Shown one piece after another: positions 56,555-64,000 of a DNA stretch of 64,000 nt. The position numbers and the translations under genes were made by a program. The notes beneath the pieces are model-generated. The model saw nothing but the letters and a program-made list of their open reading frames with translations. It ran no database searches and was not told the origin of the DNA. Location: contig NZ_JAAMOX010000001.1 of the NCBI RefSeq assembly GCF_011758565.1, forward strand, positions 1,589,838 through 1,653,837, written 5' to 3'. Every line of letters begins with the position of its first letter. Position 1 is the first letter of the stretch. This DNA comes from Lysinibacter cavernae. Its GTDB lineage: Bacteria; Actinomycetota; Actinomycetes; Actinomycetales; Microbacteriaceae.

Positions 56555-58003
56555 CTAATCCTGCCCTGCGCTAATCGACTGGCACGTTTCTGAGCTCGAG
56601 GCGCCTGGTTTGCCGTCGCGTGTCACCGTCACCGTGATACACACTGGGGCTCCGCTGCCATCACTTGTCGCCCGAAACTCGCGGTCGGTCTGGGTGCTGC
56701 TCGAGCCATCGGCGGAACGGACAACGTAGCGATCGCTGTCGGCAAGTCCTGGGTCATCCCAGGTGAAAGTCACCACATCGGAATCAACCTCGGCAACAAT
56801 GTTCGAGACCACTGGAATATCGCCGTTGTTCCCCAATAAGAAGTAGGCCGCGGCCCCTGCAACGGCGAGAAGCGCCACTCCCCCGCCAATGAGGCCCCAC
56901 AGCAGCCCTTTGCGCGATCGTTTTGCATTTGCTTCAACCGGTTGCGCAAACACACTGGCCGACCGGATGACGGTCAGGCTCGTGTCCTCGCCCGCAATCT
57001 GCTCGTCGGCACGGCCGGTGTGTCGATATCGTCGCTGTACGCCAGATGTTGCTGAGGGCACGGCCGGGCCGTTCACGCTTGACTGGTCCGCGAGTACGTG
57101 GCGAGACTGCTGAACACGCACATCATCCGCAATTTCGGCAGGAGTCTGGGCAAAGCCCATCTGCGCCTCAACCATCTGCAAGTTGCGCACAAAGTCGAGC
57201 ATGGTTGGTGGGCGTTGAGCGGGGTTCTTGCTCATGGCCTGGCTAAGCACCTCTTCGAAAAAGGCGGGAACGTCTGGTCTGCCAAGCGGCTGCAGCCGGT
57301 CTCGGCCAATAATCCTTGCTTTTACTCGTTCTCGACGGTTGCGTTGTTTGTCGTCCCCTACGAGTTCGTATGGGGAACGCCCCAGCAGCAGCGTAAACAG
57401 GGTTGCCGCAAGCGAATACACCTCGCTTGCGGGAGTTCCAGCGGTTTCACCCCGCAGCACTTCTGGGGCTGACCACGGGATCGACATGCCTTCGGCTTCG
57501 TCGTTCGCCACGGCCGCGACCGTGGCCGCGATCCCAAAGTCGGCAAGCACGGGATGACCGTACTGCGTCAGCAACACGTTTGAAGGCTTGATGTCACGGT
57601 GCAGGAATCCGATGCGATGCGCCGTCTCTAGGGCACTTCCAATCTTGATACCGACTCGCAATACCTCGGATGGCGTGAGTGGTTGTTGCTTATACCCTGA
57701 GCCAAGCGACGAGGGGCAATACTCCATGACGAGGTACGGACGTCCGTCTGGCGAAATACTTGCCGTGTGCACCGTGAGCACCGAAGGGTGGGTCTTCAGC
57801 TGCGACATGAGGTTTGCCTCTGAGAGGAACATGGTACGGAGCTTGGCATCAGCGACTTTTGGGTTCAGCACCTTGACGGCAACTTCGGCGCGAGGAAAAT
57901 CTTGCTCGTACAGAAACACGTACGCAAAACCGCCCTTACCCAGGATGCGAATGTGCTGATAGCCGGACAGCTGCGGGGGGACAATCTGCGCGGGAGAGGA
58001 CAA
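56555..58003 (-). CDS. Membrane Ser/Thr protein kinase
   Basis: A 482-residue PASTA-less PknB-like kinase with a TTG start. Gly-rich loop ILGKGGFAYVFLYEQ (~20), Lys in EVAVKVL (~42), HRDIKPSNVLL (~135), DFGIAA (~156), and APE region SAPEVLRG (~178). A helix (~370-390, LLWGLIGGGVALLAVAGAAA) is followed by an 80-residue outer FN3-like domain. It probably phosphorylates the two FHA proteins and regulates the surface protein two bases downstream. Confidence 0.93.
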   Translation of the reverse strand: MSSPAQIVPPQLSGYQHIRILGKGGFAYVFLYEQDFPRAEVAVKVLNPKVADAKLRTMFLSEANLMSQLKTHPSVLTVHTASISPDGRPYLVMEYCPSSLGSGYKQQPLTPSEVLRVGIKIGSALETAHRIGFLHRDIKPSNVLLTQYGHPVLADFGIAATVAAVANDEAEGMSIPWSAPEVLRGETAGTPASEVYSLAATLFTLLLGRSPYELVGDDKQRNRRERVKARIIGRDRLQPLGRPDVPAFFEEVLSQAMSKNPAQRPPTMLDFVRNLQMVEAQMGFAQTPAEIADDVRVQQSRHVLADQSSVNGPAVPSATSGVQRRYRHTGRADEQIAGEDTSLTVIRSASVFAQPVEANAKRSRKGLLWGLIGGGVALLAVAGAAAYFLLGNNGDIPVVSNIVAEVDSDVVTFTWDDPGLADSDRYVVRSADGSSSTQTDREFRATSDGSGAPVCITVTVTRDGKPGASSSETCQSISAGQD

Positions 58004-58105
58004 GAATCAGGTCTTTCTGTTCTGTGACGGGCGAGGTGCAACGATTAAACGCTAGCCTCTGACGGCCAGCAGTGCTACATGCTGCAACGAAATAAGACGG
58101 TGGGC

Positions 58106-59398
58106 TTAGGCGCCCTCAAGCACAATAAAGAACTCATTTCCGATTTCTACTCGGCTGCGAGCAGCGACCTCGACGGCCTGGCCCGGTGTCAGCTCTGTCT
58201 CAGGCGCGTTGTGCAAGCGAACCCGTGTGCCATTTCCAGAGTGTCGGTCGGTGATCCACAGCTTGCCGTCAATGATATTGACCTCGAGGTGAGTCTTCGA
58301 AACGGACCTCGCAGGATCAATGACTACGAGCAAGTTCTCTACCGATTCGCCTTGGTTCGTCTTTGGGTTGCGACCAAGCAGCGAATGCCCAACAACGGTC
58401 AGCTCCTGGCCAGTGCTGAACTGGAGTGTAAAAACGACCTTCGGGGCAACACCGGAACGGCTCGCGGAGATCATCGTTTCTTCGAGGTCTTCGTCGTCAA
58501 CCGGGACTGCAATGGCTGATGCCGGCATAACCCCAGTGATTGGCGACGAGGCCGGCGCCGAAGCTTTTGTCATCGGTCGACGCTCGGCAGCTGCTGGGCG
58601 AACAACATCTGCCGGTGCCGGTCGTGGTGTCTCCGCTACGGGCATCGGCGTCGGCGCTTGGACAGCCGATGCTGGTTCGGAAGCCGCAACCCTGGGCTGG
58701 ACCGCTGCCGGAGGAGCAGGCGCTGACGCAACGCTTGGCGCAGGTGGGCGAGGAACGGACGGTGCAGCTCGCTGCACGGGCTGGACGGGCGCAACGGGCG
58801 GGCCGGGCGCGACAGGCTGTGCCGGCGCGACAGGCGCGGCCGGGGCCTGTACTCGCGGGCTCACAGGAGCAACCGGAGCCTGCGCACGCTGCGGGGCAGG
58901 TGCCGGTGCCGCTACCCGCTGCTGGGCGACGGGTGGAGCCGGAGGCGCTGGCGGGCGGGGCACCTGAGCCGAAGGCGGCACGGGGCTCGGCTGCTGACCA
59001 GGCTGTTGGAACGCAACGGGGGCCTGCTGCCGCGCAGCTGGCGGTGCCGGCGGACGCGGTACCTGGAGTTGCGGAGCCTGGGCTTGAGGCACCTGCGGCT
59101 GCTGGGCTTGGGCAGTCGGAAGAGCCGCTTGTTGGAACGGCTGCGGAGGAAGCGGCTGCGCTCCCTGGGCTGGAGGTGCTGGCGGCGCCGGCGGACGATT
59201 TACAGCGGGCGCAGACGGCGGAGCAAGGCGCGACGGCGGAAGCGGCGGCGCCGGTGGCACGGATGCTCGCTGCCGCACAGGAGCGGCGGGAGCCCCCTGC
59301 GGTGCGGCGGGTGCCGAACGAACCAGCTGCCCACATTCCGCACAAAACATGCTGTTAGTGACAAGCTCATGCCCGCAATAACTACACACTGCTCCCAT
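58106..59398 (-). CDS. FHA-domain protein with N-terminal zinc ribbon
   Basis: A 430-residue protein. N-terminal zinc ribbon of four Cys (CSYCG...CAECG, residues 5-22), a long Pro/Ala/Gln-rich spacer (~25-290), then an FHA domain (~325-405: LLGRNPKTNQGE, SVSKTHLEVNI, DRHSGNGTRV). FHA binds phosphothreonine, so it should read the kinase product. No transmembrane segment. Lies 102 bases before the kinase start. Confidence 0.88.
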   Translation of the reverse strand: MGAVCSYCGHELVTNSMFCAECGQLVRSAPAAPQGAPAAPVRQRASVPPAPPLPPSRLAPPSAPAVNRPPAPPAPPAQGAQPLPPQPFQQAALPTAQAQQPQVPQAQAPQLQVPRPPAPPAARQQAPVAFQQPGQQPSPVPPSAQVPRPPAPPAPPVAQQRVAAPAPAPQRAQAPVAPVSPRVQAPAAPVAPAQPVAPGPPVAPVQPVQRAAPSVPRPPAPSVASAPAPPAAVQPRVAASEPASAVQAPTPMPVAETPRPAPADVVRPAAAERRPMTKASAPASSPITGVMPASAIAVPVDDEDLEETMISASRSGVAPKVVFTLQFSTGQELTVVGHSLLGRNPKTNQGESVENLLVVIDPARSVSKTHLEVNIIDGKLWITDRHSGNGTRVRLHNAPETELTPGQAVEVAARSRVEIGNEFFIVLEGA

Positions 59399-59491
59399 TT
59401 ACAAGTTTCCTTTCGAGTGGTCCGTAGCCCCAAGCTGGACCGCTGGTACAGCATATCGCAACGTTTAGCGGTATGGCACGCCGAGAAACGA

Positions 59492-60373
59492 CTAGCGGCG
59501 GGGAACCGTGGTGTCCCACTCCTCGGCCTCGGTGACAACCTCGGTGGCGCTGACCACCGCATCAAGACGTCCGGCAACGGCTGGGGTTGTTCCCGTCGCA
59601 CGCGCGCCAACAATCTGGCCAACCACAATCACGATCACCGTGATGTTGTCGTGCCCACCGGCCATGAGGGCGGCGGCAAGGAGGCTGTCGGCGACTTCCC
59701 CCGGATTGGAGCCAGCGGCAAAATGCTCCGCTATCTGCGCATCCGTCAGTTCCTTTGTGAGCCCGTCGGAGCAACAAAGCAAAGCTGAGCCTTCAATAAC
59801 CGGCAGTAGCCAGTAATCCGGAATCGGGGCCTCTTCGAAACCGATGGCCCTGGTGATGACATTGCGCTTGGGGTGTTGCTCGGCTTCTTCCGCGGTGATT
59901 TCTCCGGCGTCTACGAGTTCCTGCACGATGGAGTGGTCGACAGAAATTCTGGTGAGCGTAGCGTCGTCGTAGGAGTACGCGCGCGAGTCACCCACGTTGT
60001 AGACCAGCCAGTAGGGTAGCCCGCCCTGCTCCGTCGCTGCGAAGCCAACACAGGTCGCCCCACCAGAGGCACCGGCTTCTGCCGCCGCTGCCAGAATCTG
60101 TTGCGTTGCCACACGAAGCGCCGCTTGGATGTTCGCCGGCTGGACCGGCGCGTGGCGAATGTGGCTGAGCGCCGTCACTACCGAGGCACTCGCGACATCC
60201 CCTGCAGCGTGCCCGCCCATCCCGTCGGCAACGGCAAACACGGGAGGAACGGCCACAAGGCTGTCTTCATTCTGTGCGCGGCGAAGGCCGGTATCGGTGC
60301 GAGCCGCCCAACTGAGGGATACAGCGAGATCGCCAGAGCCCCATGGAATGGTGCCTGTTTGTTGTTCGATCAA
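59492..60373 (-). CDS. PP2C-type protein phosphatase
   Basis: A 293-residue PP2C with a TTG start that has GAGGAG upstream and overlaps the FHA stop (TTGA). RRAQNEDSL (~32), VFAVADGMGGHAAGD (~48), NVGDSRAYSY (~125) and GGHDNITVIVI (~235) give the metal-binding aspartates. Removes phosphate from kinase targets. No membrane helix, unlike PstP of mycobacteria. Confidence 0.93.
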   Translation of the reverse strand: MIEQQTGTIPWGSGDLAVSLSWAARTDTGLRRAQNEDSLVAVPPVFAVADGMGGHAAGDVASASVVTALSHIRHAPVQPANIQAALRVATQQILAAAAEAGASGGATCVGFAATEQGGLPYWLVYNVGDSRAYSYDDATLTRISVDHSIVQELVDAGEITAEEAEQHPKRNVITRAIGFEEAPIPDYWLLPVIEGSALLCCSDGLTKELTDAQIAEHFAAGSNPGEVADSLLAAALMAGGHDNITVIVIVVGQIVGARATGTTPAVAGRLDAVVSATEVVTEAEEWDTTVPRR

Positions 60374-61182
60374 CGCAGTTCTCCTCGTTCGAAGGGCTGG
60401 ACCCGAAGCACGACGCCGTCGCCAAGATCCAGGAGAGTCCCTGGAATCACAACGGTCGGCTCGCCCGCACGCAATCGTCGCGGTGGCTGGCCTTGGATAA
60501 TAAGGGCCGTTCCATTTGACGATCCAACGTCGGTCACAAGCACGGCCGAGCCCTCGTGCCGCACCTCAAGATGCGTAGACGACACAACGCCCTGCGGCGA
60601 CGGCACCTGCACAAGCGTTGGCAGCACCCCTGAGACGATGCGCTCGGAACGGGGTTTGCGCCCAATAAGAACGATGCCTTCGACTGGGATGATGCGGCCG
60701 TCTGGCAAAGCAAGCGACGCAAAAAACTGTGGAGCCGGGCGCGATGCCGCCGTTGGCATTGGCGGGAGTGGAGGGAGCGGTGGCAGCTCGTCGTGGTCAG
60801 GGGAAGGCGCGGCGGTGTTGGCCCGGCTGTTCAGGATGGTGTCGTCATCCTGTTCGCCTACGTTAGGTCGTTCTCCGCCGAGAACGGTGTCATCGTTGTC
60901 GTCGAGGCGAGGTCCTTGGCTAAGAATCGTGTCGTCATGGGCGGCGTTGAGGATGGTGTGCTCCTCAGCGTCACCGATGACGGTGTCGTCGTCGGCATCG
61001 TTGAGGATGGTTTCATCGTCAGGATCGTTGAGAATCGTGTCGTCAACGCTGGGTGCCCGGGAAATCCCGCGCCTCAACACGGTCGCTTCGTCATCAATGA
61101 CAGGATCGCGGAGCAGCTGCCCATTGAGCACGGTGTCCCCATCGTCCACGGTGTCTGGCGCGTCTTCCCATACGTCGTTCAC
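60370..61182 (-). CDS. FHA-domain protein with acidic Thr-Ile-Leu repeats
   Basis: A 270-residue protein with GTG start. Residues 10-120 hold nine DDTIL-like sites; five of them (T49, T58, T67, T76, T85) are spaced exactly nine residues apart (consensus xDDTILNDx). Then a Pro-rich linker and an FHA domain (~165-260: VLIGRKPRSERI, VSSTHLEVRHE, DVGSSNGTAL). The repeated acidic-Thr sites are good candidates for phosphorylation and for FHA binding. First gene of the operon. Confidence 0.88.
   Translation of the reverse strand: MNDVWEDAPDTVDDGDTVLNGQLLRDPVIDDEATVLRRGISRAPSVDDTILNDPDDETILNDADDDTVIGDAEEHTILNAAHDDTILSQGPRLDDNDDTVLGGERPNVGEQDDDTILNSRANTAAPSPDHDELPPLPPLPPMPTAASRPAPQFFASLALPDGRIIPVEGIVLIGRKPRSERIVSGVLPTLVQVPSPQGVVSSTHLEVRHEGSAVLVTDVGSSNGTALIIQGQPPRRLRAGEPTVVIPGTLLDLGDGVVLRVQPFERGELR
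60916..61050 (-). repeat. 27-bp degenerate tandem repeat encoding nine-residue units
   Basis: Five 27-base units in the 5' half of the FHA gene encode the nine-residue Thr-Ile/Val-Leu/Ile units listed there. Sequence is degenerate at DNA level while the protein pattern is retained. Confidence 0.75.
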
Positions 61183-61323
61183 CCAGCCAGCCTATACCCA
61201 GGGGTTCAATGACGGTCTTGCGGCTGGTGCTTGATTCGCTGCCTGGTGTCGGTCAACCCACGGAACCCGCGTATGGTTCAAACAAACTGTACGAACAAAC
61301 CCCAACCGTGTATGCTCATCCTC

Positions 61324-61365
61324 ATGCAAATCTCGTGTGCTCGCAGCTGGTGGCCCGCCTCTTAG
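61324..61365 (+). CDS. Trp-rich leader peptide
   Basis: ATG CAA ATC TCG TGT GCT CGC AGC TGG TGG CCC GCC TCT TAG codes MQISCARSWWPAS. Two adjacent Trp codons (61348-61353) are followed at once by a hairpin. TATGCT (61311-61316) seven bases before the ATG suggests a leaderless start. It fits trpL-type leaders known upstream of actinobacterial trpE genes. Confidence 0.7.
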   Translation: MQISCARSWWPAS

Positions 61366-61422
61366 GCGGCAATCGCGCGAACCCACTCGTCGACCAACCG
61401 CCCAGCAGGGCATCCGTCGACG
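61354..61422 (+). promoter_or_regulatory. Candidate tryptophan attenuator
   Basis: Two stems follow the Trp codons: CCGCC/GGCGG around TCTTA (61355-61369), and CGTCGAC (61388-61394) with GTCGACG (61416-61422). A ribosome stalled at the Trp codons would cover the first. The alternative pairing is not fully worked out. Confidence 0.5.
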
Positions 61423-61462
61423 GCGATCTTGTCCTCTTGGGCTCAACCAATATGAGGAATCC

Positions 61463-63346
61463 ATGACATCGCTCCTTCACCGCATCGTTCAGACCCCTGA
61501 TGCTTTTGCGTTTGCCATTATGCGGAGGCAAGGGCCAGACGGGATGCCAAATGCCCTGCTTGAGGTGCGGGTCGGCGAGGTTATTGATGTTGATCGTTTG
61601 GCCGATATTCCGCTCGATAGCCATGACGGGCCGCTTGGCGAGGTGCTCGCCCTCGTTCCGTTCCGCCAGGTTCGGGAGCGCGGCTTCGTTGCGAAGGACG
61701 ACGGCGCTCCCCTCCGCTGCCTTCGCGTCACCGAGATCGAGCATATTTCGCTTTCGGAAGCCCTCGAACTCCTGCCGGCGGATGCCGTTCCACTGGTCAA
61801 TGGCGGTTTCACGATCAGCGACGAGGACTACGCGGACACGGTTCGGCGGGTCATTCGTGATGAGATCGGTCGGGGCGAGGGTGCCAATTTTGTGATTCGC
61901 CGCGAATTCGAGGCCTCAACGGAGGTGCCTGCGTCGCGTGCGGTACTGGCGTGGTTGCGTGCGCTGCTCGTCGGCGAGACCGGCGCCTACTGGACCTACG
62001 CGGTGCATACGCCTGGGATTTCCCTTGCTGGGGCAACCCCTGAACGCCACGTTGGCGTGCGTTCCGACGCCGCTACCGGCGAACGAGTGGTGACCATGAA
62101 TCCAATCAGCGGCACCTACCGGCACCCGGCGGAAGGTGCAACGGCAGAGGGTTTCCGCACCTTCCTCGGCGACGTCAAAGAAACAGAAGAACTGTTCATG
62201 GTTGTTGATGAGGAGATGAAAATGATGAGCAGGGTGTGCTCGTCAGGTGGGCGCATCCTCGGTCCGTACATAAAGCAAATGTCCCGTCTCACCCACACCG
62301 AGTACCTGTTGGAGGGGCACAGCACCCTCGACGTGCGGGAAGTGCTTCGGCTCACGATGTTTGCGCCGACGGTGACGGGGTCGCCGATGCAGAACGCGTG
62401 TGCGGTTATCAATCGGCACGAGCGCGGCGCCCGCGGGTACTATTCAGGCGTCCTCGCGCTCTTCACCGACGCGGGCGATGGGAGCTACGAGCTCGACGCG
62501 CCAATTCTCATCCGCACCGCCTATATCAACAACACCGGCCACGTCCGTGTGCCGGTGGGAGCGACGCTGGTTCGCCATTCCCACCCGGAAGCGGAAGTTG
62601 CAGAGACCAAAGCGAAGGCAGAGGGCGTGCTCATCGCGCTGGGAGCGGTGTCGCCATCCCCCGTGGATAGGCGAGTTGAACTGGCCCAACTCGACGGAGT
62701 TGCCGAGGCCCTAGCGGCACGCAACTCGCGGCTGGCTGCGTTCTGGCTCACCGATCAGAGCAGCCACACTGGCGAGACACTCCTCGGCAAAACGGCAACG
62801 GTTCTGGATGCCGAGGACGAGTTCACGGCCATGCTCGCCCACCAGTTGCGGCACCTCGGCATGATCGTTGATGTTGTCTCGTGGAACGACTTCGATTTCG
62901 AACAGCTGACGGCGGATCTGCTGGTAGCAGGCCCTGGTCCCGGCGACCCGACGAACCTGGCCGAGCCGCGCATCCAGGCCCTCTCGGACGCCATCGGCCA
63001 GCGCGTTGCCTCTGGACTTCCGCTGCTTGCGGTGTGCCTGAGCCACCAGGTGCTTGCCACGCAGCTCGGGTTTAACATTGAGCGACTGCCCGAGCCGAGA
63101 CAGGGTCTACAGCTTGAGGTGACGCTGTTTGGAGAGGACGCCCTCATCGGCTTCTACAATACGTTTACGGCTCGCGGCTCGGTTCTGGCGCACGAAGTTG
63201 ACGTTGCGACCTACGGACCCGACGCCGATATTATCGCGATTCGGGGCCGCGCGTTCGCCTCGATTCAGGGGCATCTTGAATCGGTGCTCTCCCGAGATGG
63301 GCTTGCCCAACTTGAACGGTTGGTGATCCACGCGCTCCGAGGGTGA
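61463..63346 (+). CDS. Fused anthranilate synthase/ADIC synthase (TrpE-G/PhzE-type)
   Basis: A 627-residue fusion. Residues ~1-430 are a chorismate-binding domain (ISLAGATPERHVG ~190, MNPISGTYRHP ~215, TEELFMVVDEEMKMMSRVC ~245, SPMQNACAVINRHE ~310); residues ~440-627 are a glutamine amidotransferase (nucleophile in LLAVCLSHQ ~525, His-Glu in QGHLESVLS). Length and fusion match PhzE, which makes 2-amino-2-deoxyisochorismate, but the Trp-codon leader implies tryptophan control and so anthranilate synthesis. No phenazine genes are nearby. ATG at 61463 has GAGGA upstream. Confidence 0.82.
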   Translation: MTSLLHRIVQTPDAFAFAIMRRQGPDGMPNALLEVRVGEVIDVDRLADIPLDSHDGPLGEVLALVPFRQVRERGFVAKDDGAPLRCLRVTEIEHISLSEALELLPADAVPLVNGGFTISDEDYADTVRRVIRDEIGRGEGANFVIRREFEASTEVPASRAVLAWLRALLVGETGAYWTYAVHTPGISLAGATPERHVGVRSDAATGERVVTMNPISGTYRHPAEGATAEGFRTFLGDVKETEELFMVVDEEMKMMSRVCSSGGRILGPYIKQMSRLTHTEYLLEGHSTLDVREVLRLTMFAPTVTGSPMQNACAVINRHERGARGYYSGVLALFTDAGDGSYELDAPILIRTAYINNTGHVRVPVGATLVRHSHPEAEVAETKAKAEGVLIALGAVSPSPVDRRVELAQLDGVAEALAARNSRLAAFWLTDQSSHTGETLLGKTATVLDAEDEFTAMLAHQLRHLGMIVDVVSWNDFDFEQLTADLLVAGPGPGDPTNLAEPRIQALSDAIGQRVASGLPLLAVCLSHQVLATQLGFNIERLPEPRQGLQLEVTLFGEDALIGFYNTFTARGSVLAHEVDVATYGPDADIIAIRGRAFASIQGHLESVLSRDGLAQLERLVIHALRG

Positions 63347-63495
63347 ACGCGTCCACAACCCTGTTTCGCGAGTCATACATAGGGATTGCACAGCATGACG
63401 CAGCTTGCCGAAGGCCGCGCCGCGAGTTAACATTGAAACTTCAAGCGAAATCTGCAAACGCGCGCCCCCAACAGTCTTGCGAGACGCCGGCGGGT

Positions 63496-63528
63496 CAGCA
63501 CAGGCAACTCACACGCACCCGTGTGCTG
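63496..63528 (+). terminator. Short hairpin after the synthase gene
   Basis: CAGCACA (63496-63502) with TGTGCTG (63522-63528). Only seven base pairs, 150 bases past the stop, so weak. Confidence 0.3.
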
Positions 63529-63585
63529 GGGCCTTCCTCACGAGTAGACTTCCCATACTCTTTCCGCCCAACGAAAGCCGACTAG

Positions 63586-64000
63586 ATGCCCTCGGATATC
63601 AACCAGCTGTACCGGCTGGCCGCTGATCCAGGCACCGCACCGCGAGTTCTCGCTGATTTGGCCGCCCGCAACGACCTGTTGTGGCCAACCATCGCGGCAA
63701 ACCCCGCCTGCTATGACGAGCTCAGAGAGTGGATCGAGCGCCAAGAGCTGACCCGTCCGCTGACTCGTCCGCAATCCGGTAAACGGCAACACGGGGCAAA
63801 CGTTTCCTTGCCCTCACCGAGTGAGTTACCGCCACCGCCTCCCGTCCCTGCGCCGGCAAAGAGAAATATTCCACAGGCAATCGTCGGCTGGTCAATTGGG
63901 GTCCTCGGCGTCGGACTCATCATGGCACTTCTTGCGCTCACCGGATTTCAGGCGGTGCGGGCCGCGATGTCCAACGGACCCGTCGCCGCGGTGTCAGTTT
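63586..64000 (+). CDS. LRV-domain membrane protein, N-terminal part (runs off the right edge)
   Basis: Open from ATG 63586 for 138 codons to the window edge. It begins MPSDINQLYRLAADPGTAPR; RVLADLAARNDLLWPTIAANPACYDELREWI resembles the variant leucine-rich repeat (LRV) domain N-terminal to many actinobacterial membrane proteins. A Pro-rich linker (SELPPPPPVPAPAKR) and a transmembrane helix (about 100-120, AIVGWSIGVLGVGLIMALLA) follow. The rest is outside the window. Function unknown. Confidence 0.75.
   Translation, partial: MPSDINQLYRLAADPGTAPRVLADLAARNDLLWPTIAANPACYDELREWIERQELTRPLTRPQSGKRQHGANVSLPSPSELPPPPPVPAPAKRNIPQAIVGWSIGVLGVGLIMALLALTGFQAVRAAMSNGPVAAVSV

Noticed and set aside
58497-59358. 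Long Pro/Ala/Ser or Arg-rich frames across the FHA gene spacer
   Set aside because: They come from the GC-rich repeat-like codons of the Pro/Ala/Gln spacer; only the minus frame with zinc ribbon and FHA domain is plausible.
61463-63346. Phenazine biosynthesis cluster, suggested by PhzE-like length
   Set aside because: No other phz genes flank it, and the Trp-codon leader favours tryptophan control.

Overview
This 64 kb window looks like the chromosome of a high-GC Gram-positive actinobacterium, most likely a member of the Microbacteriaceae (order Micrococcales). The reasons are the GC-rich coding with many GTG and TTG starts, probable leaderless starts (for example mutY and the acetyltransferase at 12.4 kb), actinobacterial families (TgpA-like protein with DUF58 and MoxR, kinase/FHA/PP2C set, 10-TM FtsX permease) and a proS / nusA / ylxR / infB / rbfA block. 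No rRNA, tRNA, insertion sequence, prophage or CRISPR array was seen.

Layout. 0-3.3 kb: edge of a secreted protein and a FtsX/MacB-type ABC pair. 3.4-13 kb: housekeeping metabolism (DUF1304 membrane protein, inositol-phosphatase family, flavin monooxygenase, FKBP, PrsW, gdhA, FAH-family enzyme, aspA, GNAT). 13-20 kb: a TetR-controlled NTF2-like gene, then a minus-strand operon (kinase-like protein, truB, two small membrane proteins, ribF, MFS transporter) and divergent mutY. 20-23 kb: TetR-controlled ABC-2 exporter. 23-36.5 kb: a large carbohydrate locus. It has a PTE-like hydrolase, FGGY kinase, SDR and two Zn-alcohol dehydrogenases. It also has a cupin phosphoglucose isomerase, KDPG-type aldolase, shikimate-dehydrogenase-like protein, D-2-hydroxyacid dehydrogenase, RpiR regulator and a complete ribose-type ABC importer. 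36.9-38.7 kb: ABC exporter. 38.8-45.8 kb: rbfA, infB, ylxR, nusA, proS. 45.8-61.2 kb: one co-directional run of eight genes, FHA - PP2C - FHA/zinc ribbon - Ser/Thr kinase - 1945-residue repeat protein - MoxR - DUF58 - TgpA-like. 61.3-63.3 kb: a fused anthranilate-synthase/PhzE-type gene behind a Trp-rich leader peptide. 63.6 kb to the edge: a partial LRV-domain membrane protein.

How they work together. The carbohydrate locus is tied together by a shared operator (core TAGTNNNACTA) between its two divergent arms and again upstream of the importer operon, so import and catabolism are probably co-induced. Its enzyme set lacks a sugar-acid dehydratase and includes an AroE-fold enzyme with an altered substrate motif, so it does not match a standard Entner-Doudoroff-type route; the substrate is unknown. 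The 13 kb phospho-signalling operon joins kinase, phosphatase and two phosphothreonine readers to a giant membrane-anchored cadherin-like/FN3 protein and a MoxR/DUF58/transglutaminase-like module whose transglutaminase active site appears lost. One FHA protein carries a nine-residue repeat of acidic-Thr-Ile-Leu sites that could be an array of phospho-acceptors.

Non-coding structure is prominent: long-arm palindromes between genes, two copies of one dispersed palindrome (10.6 and 29.7 kb), and a nested repeat between nusA and ylxR.
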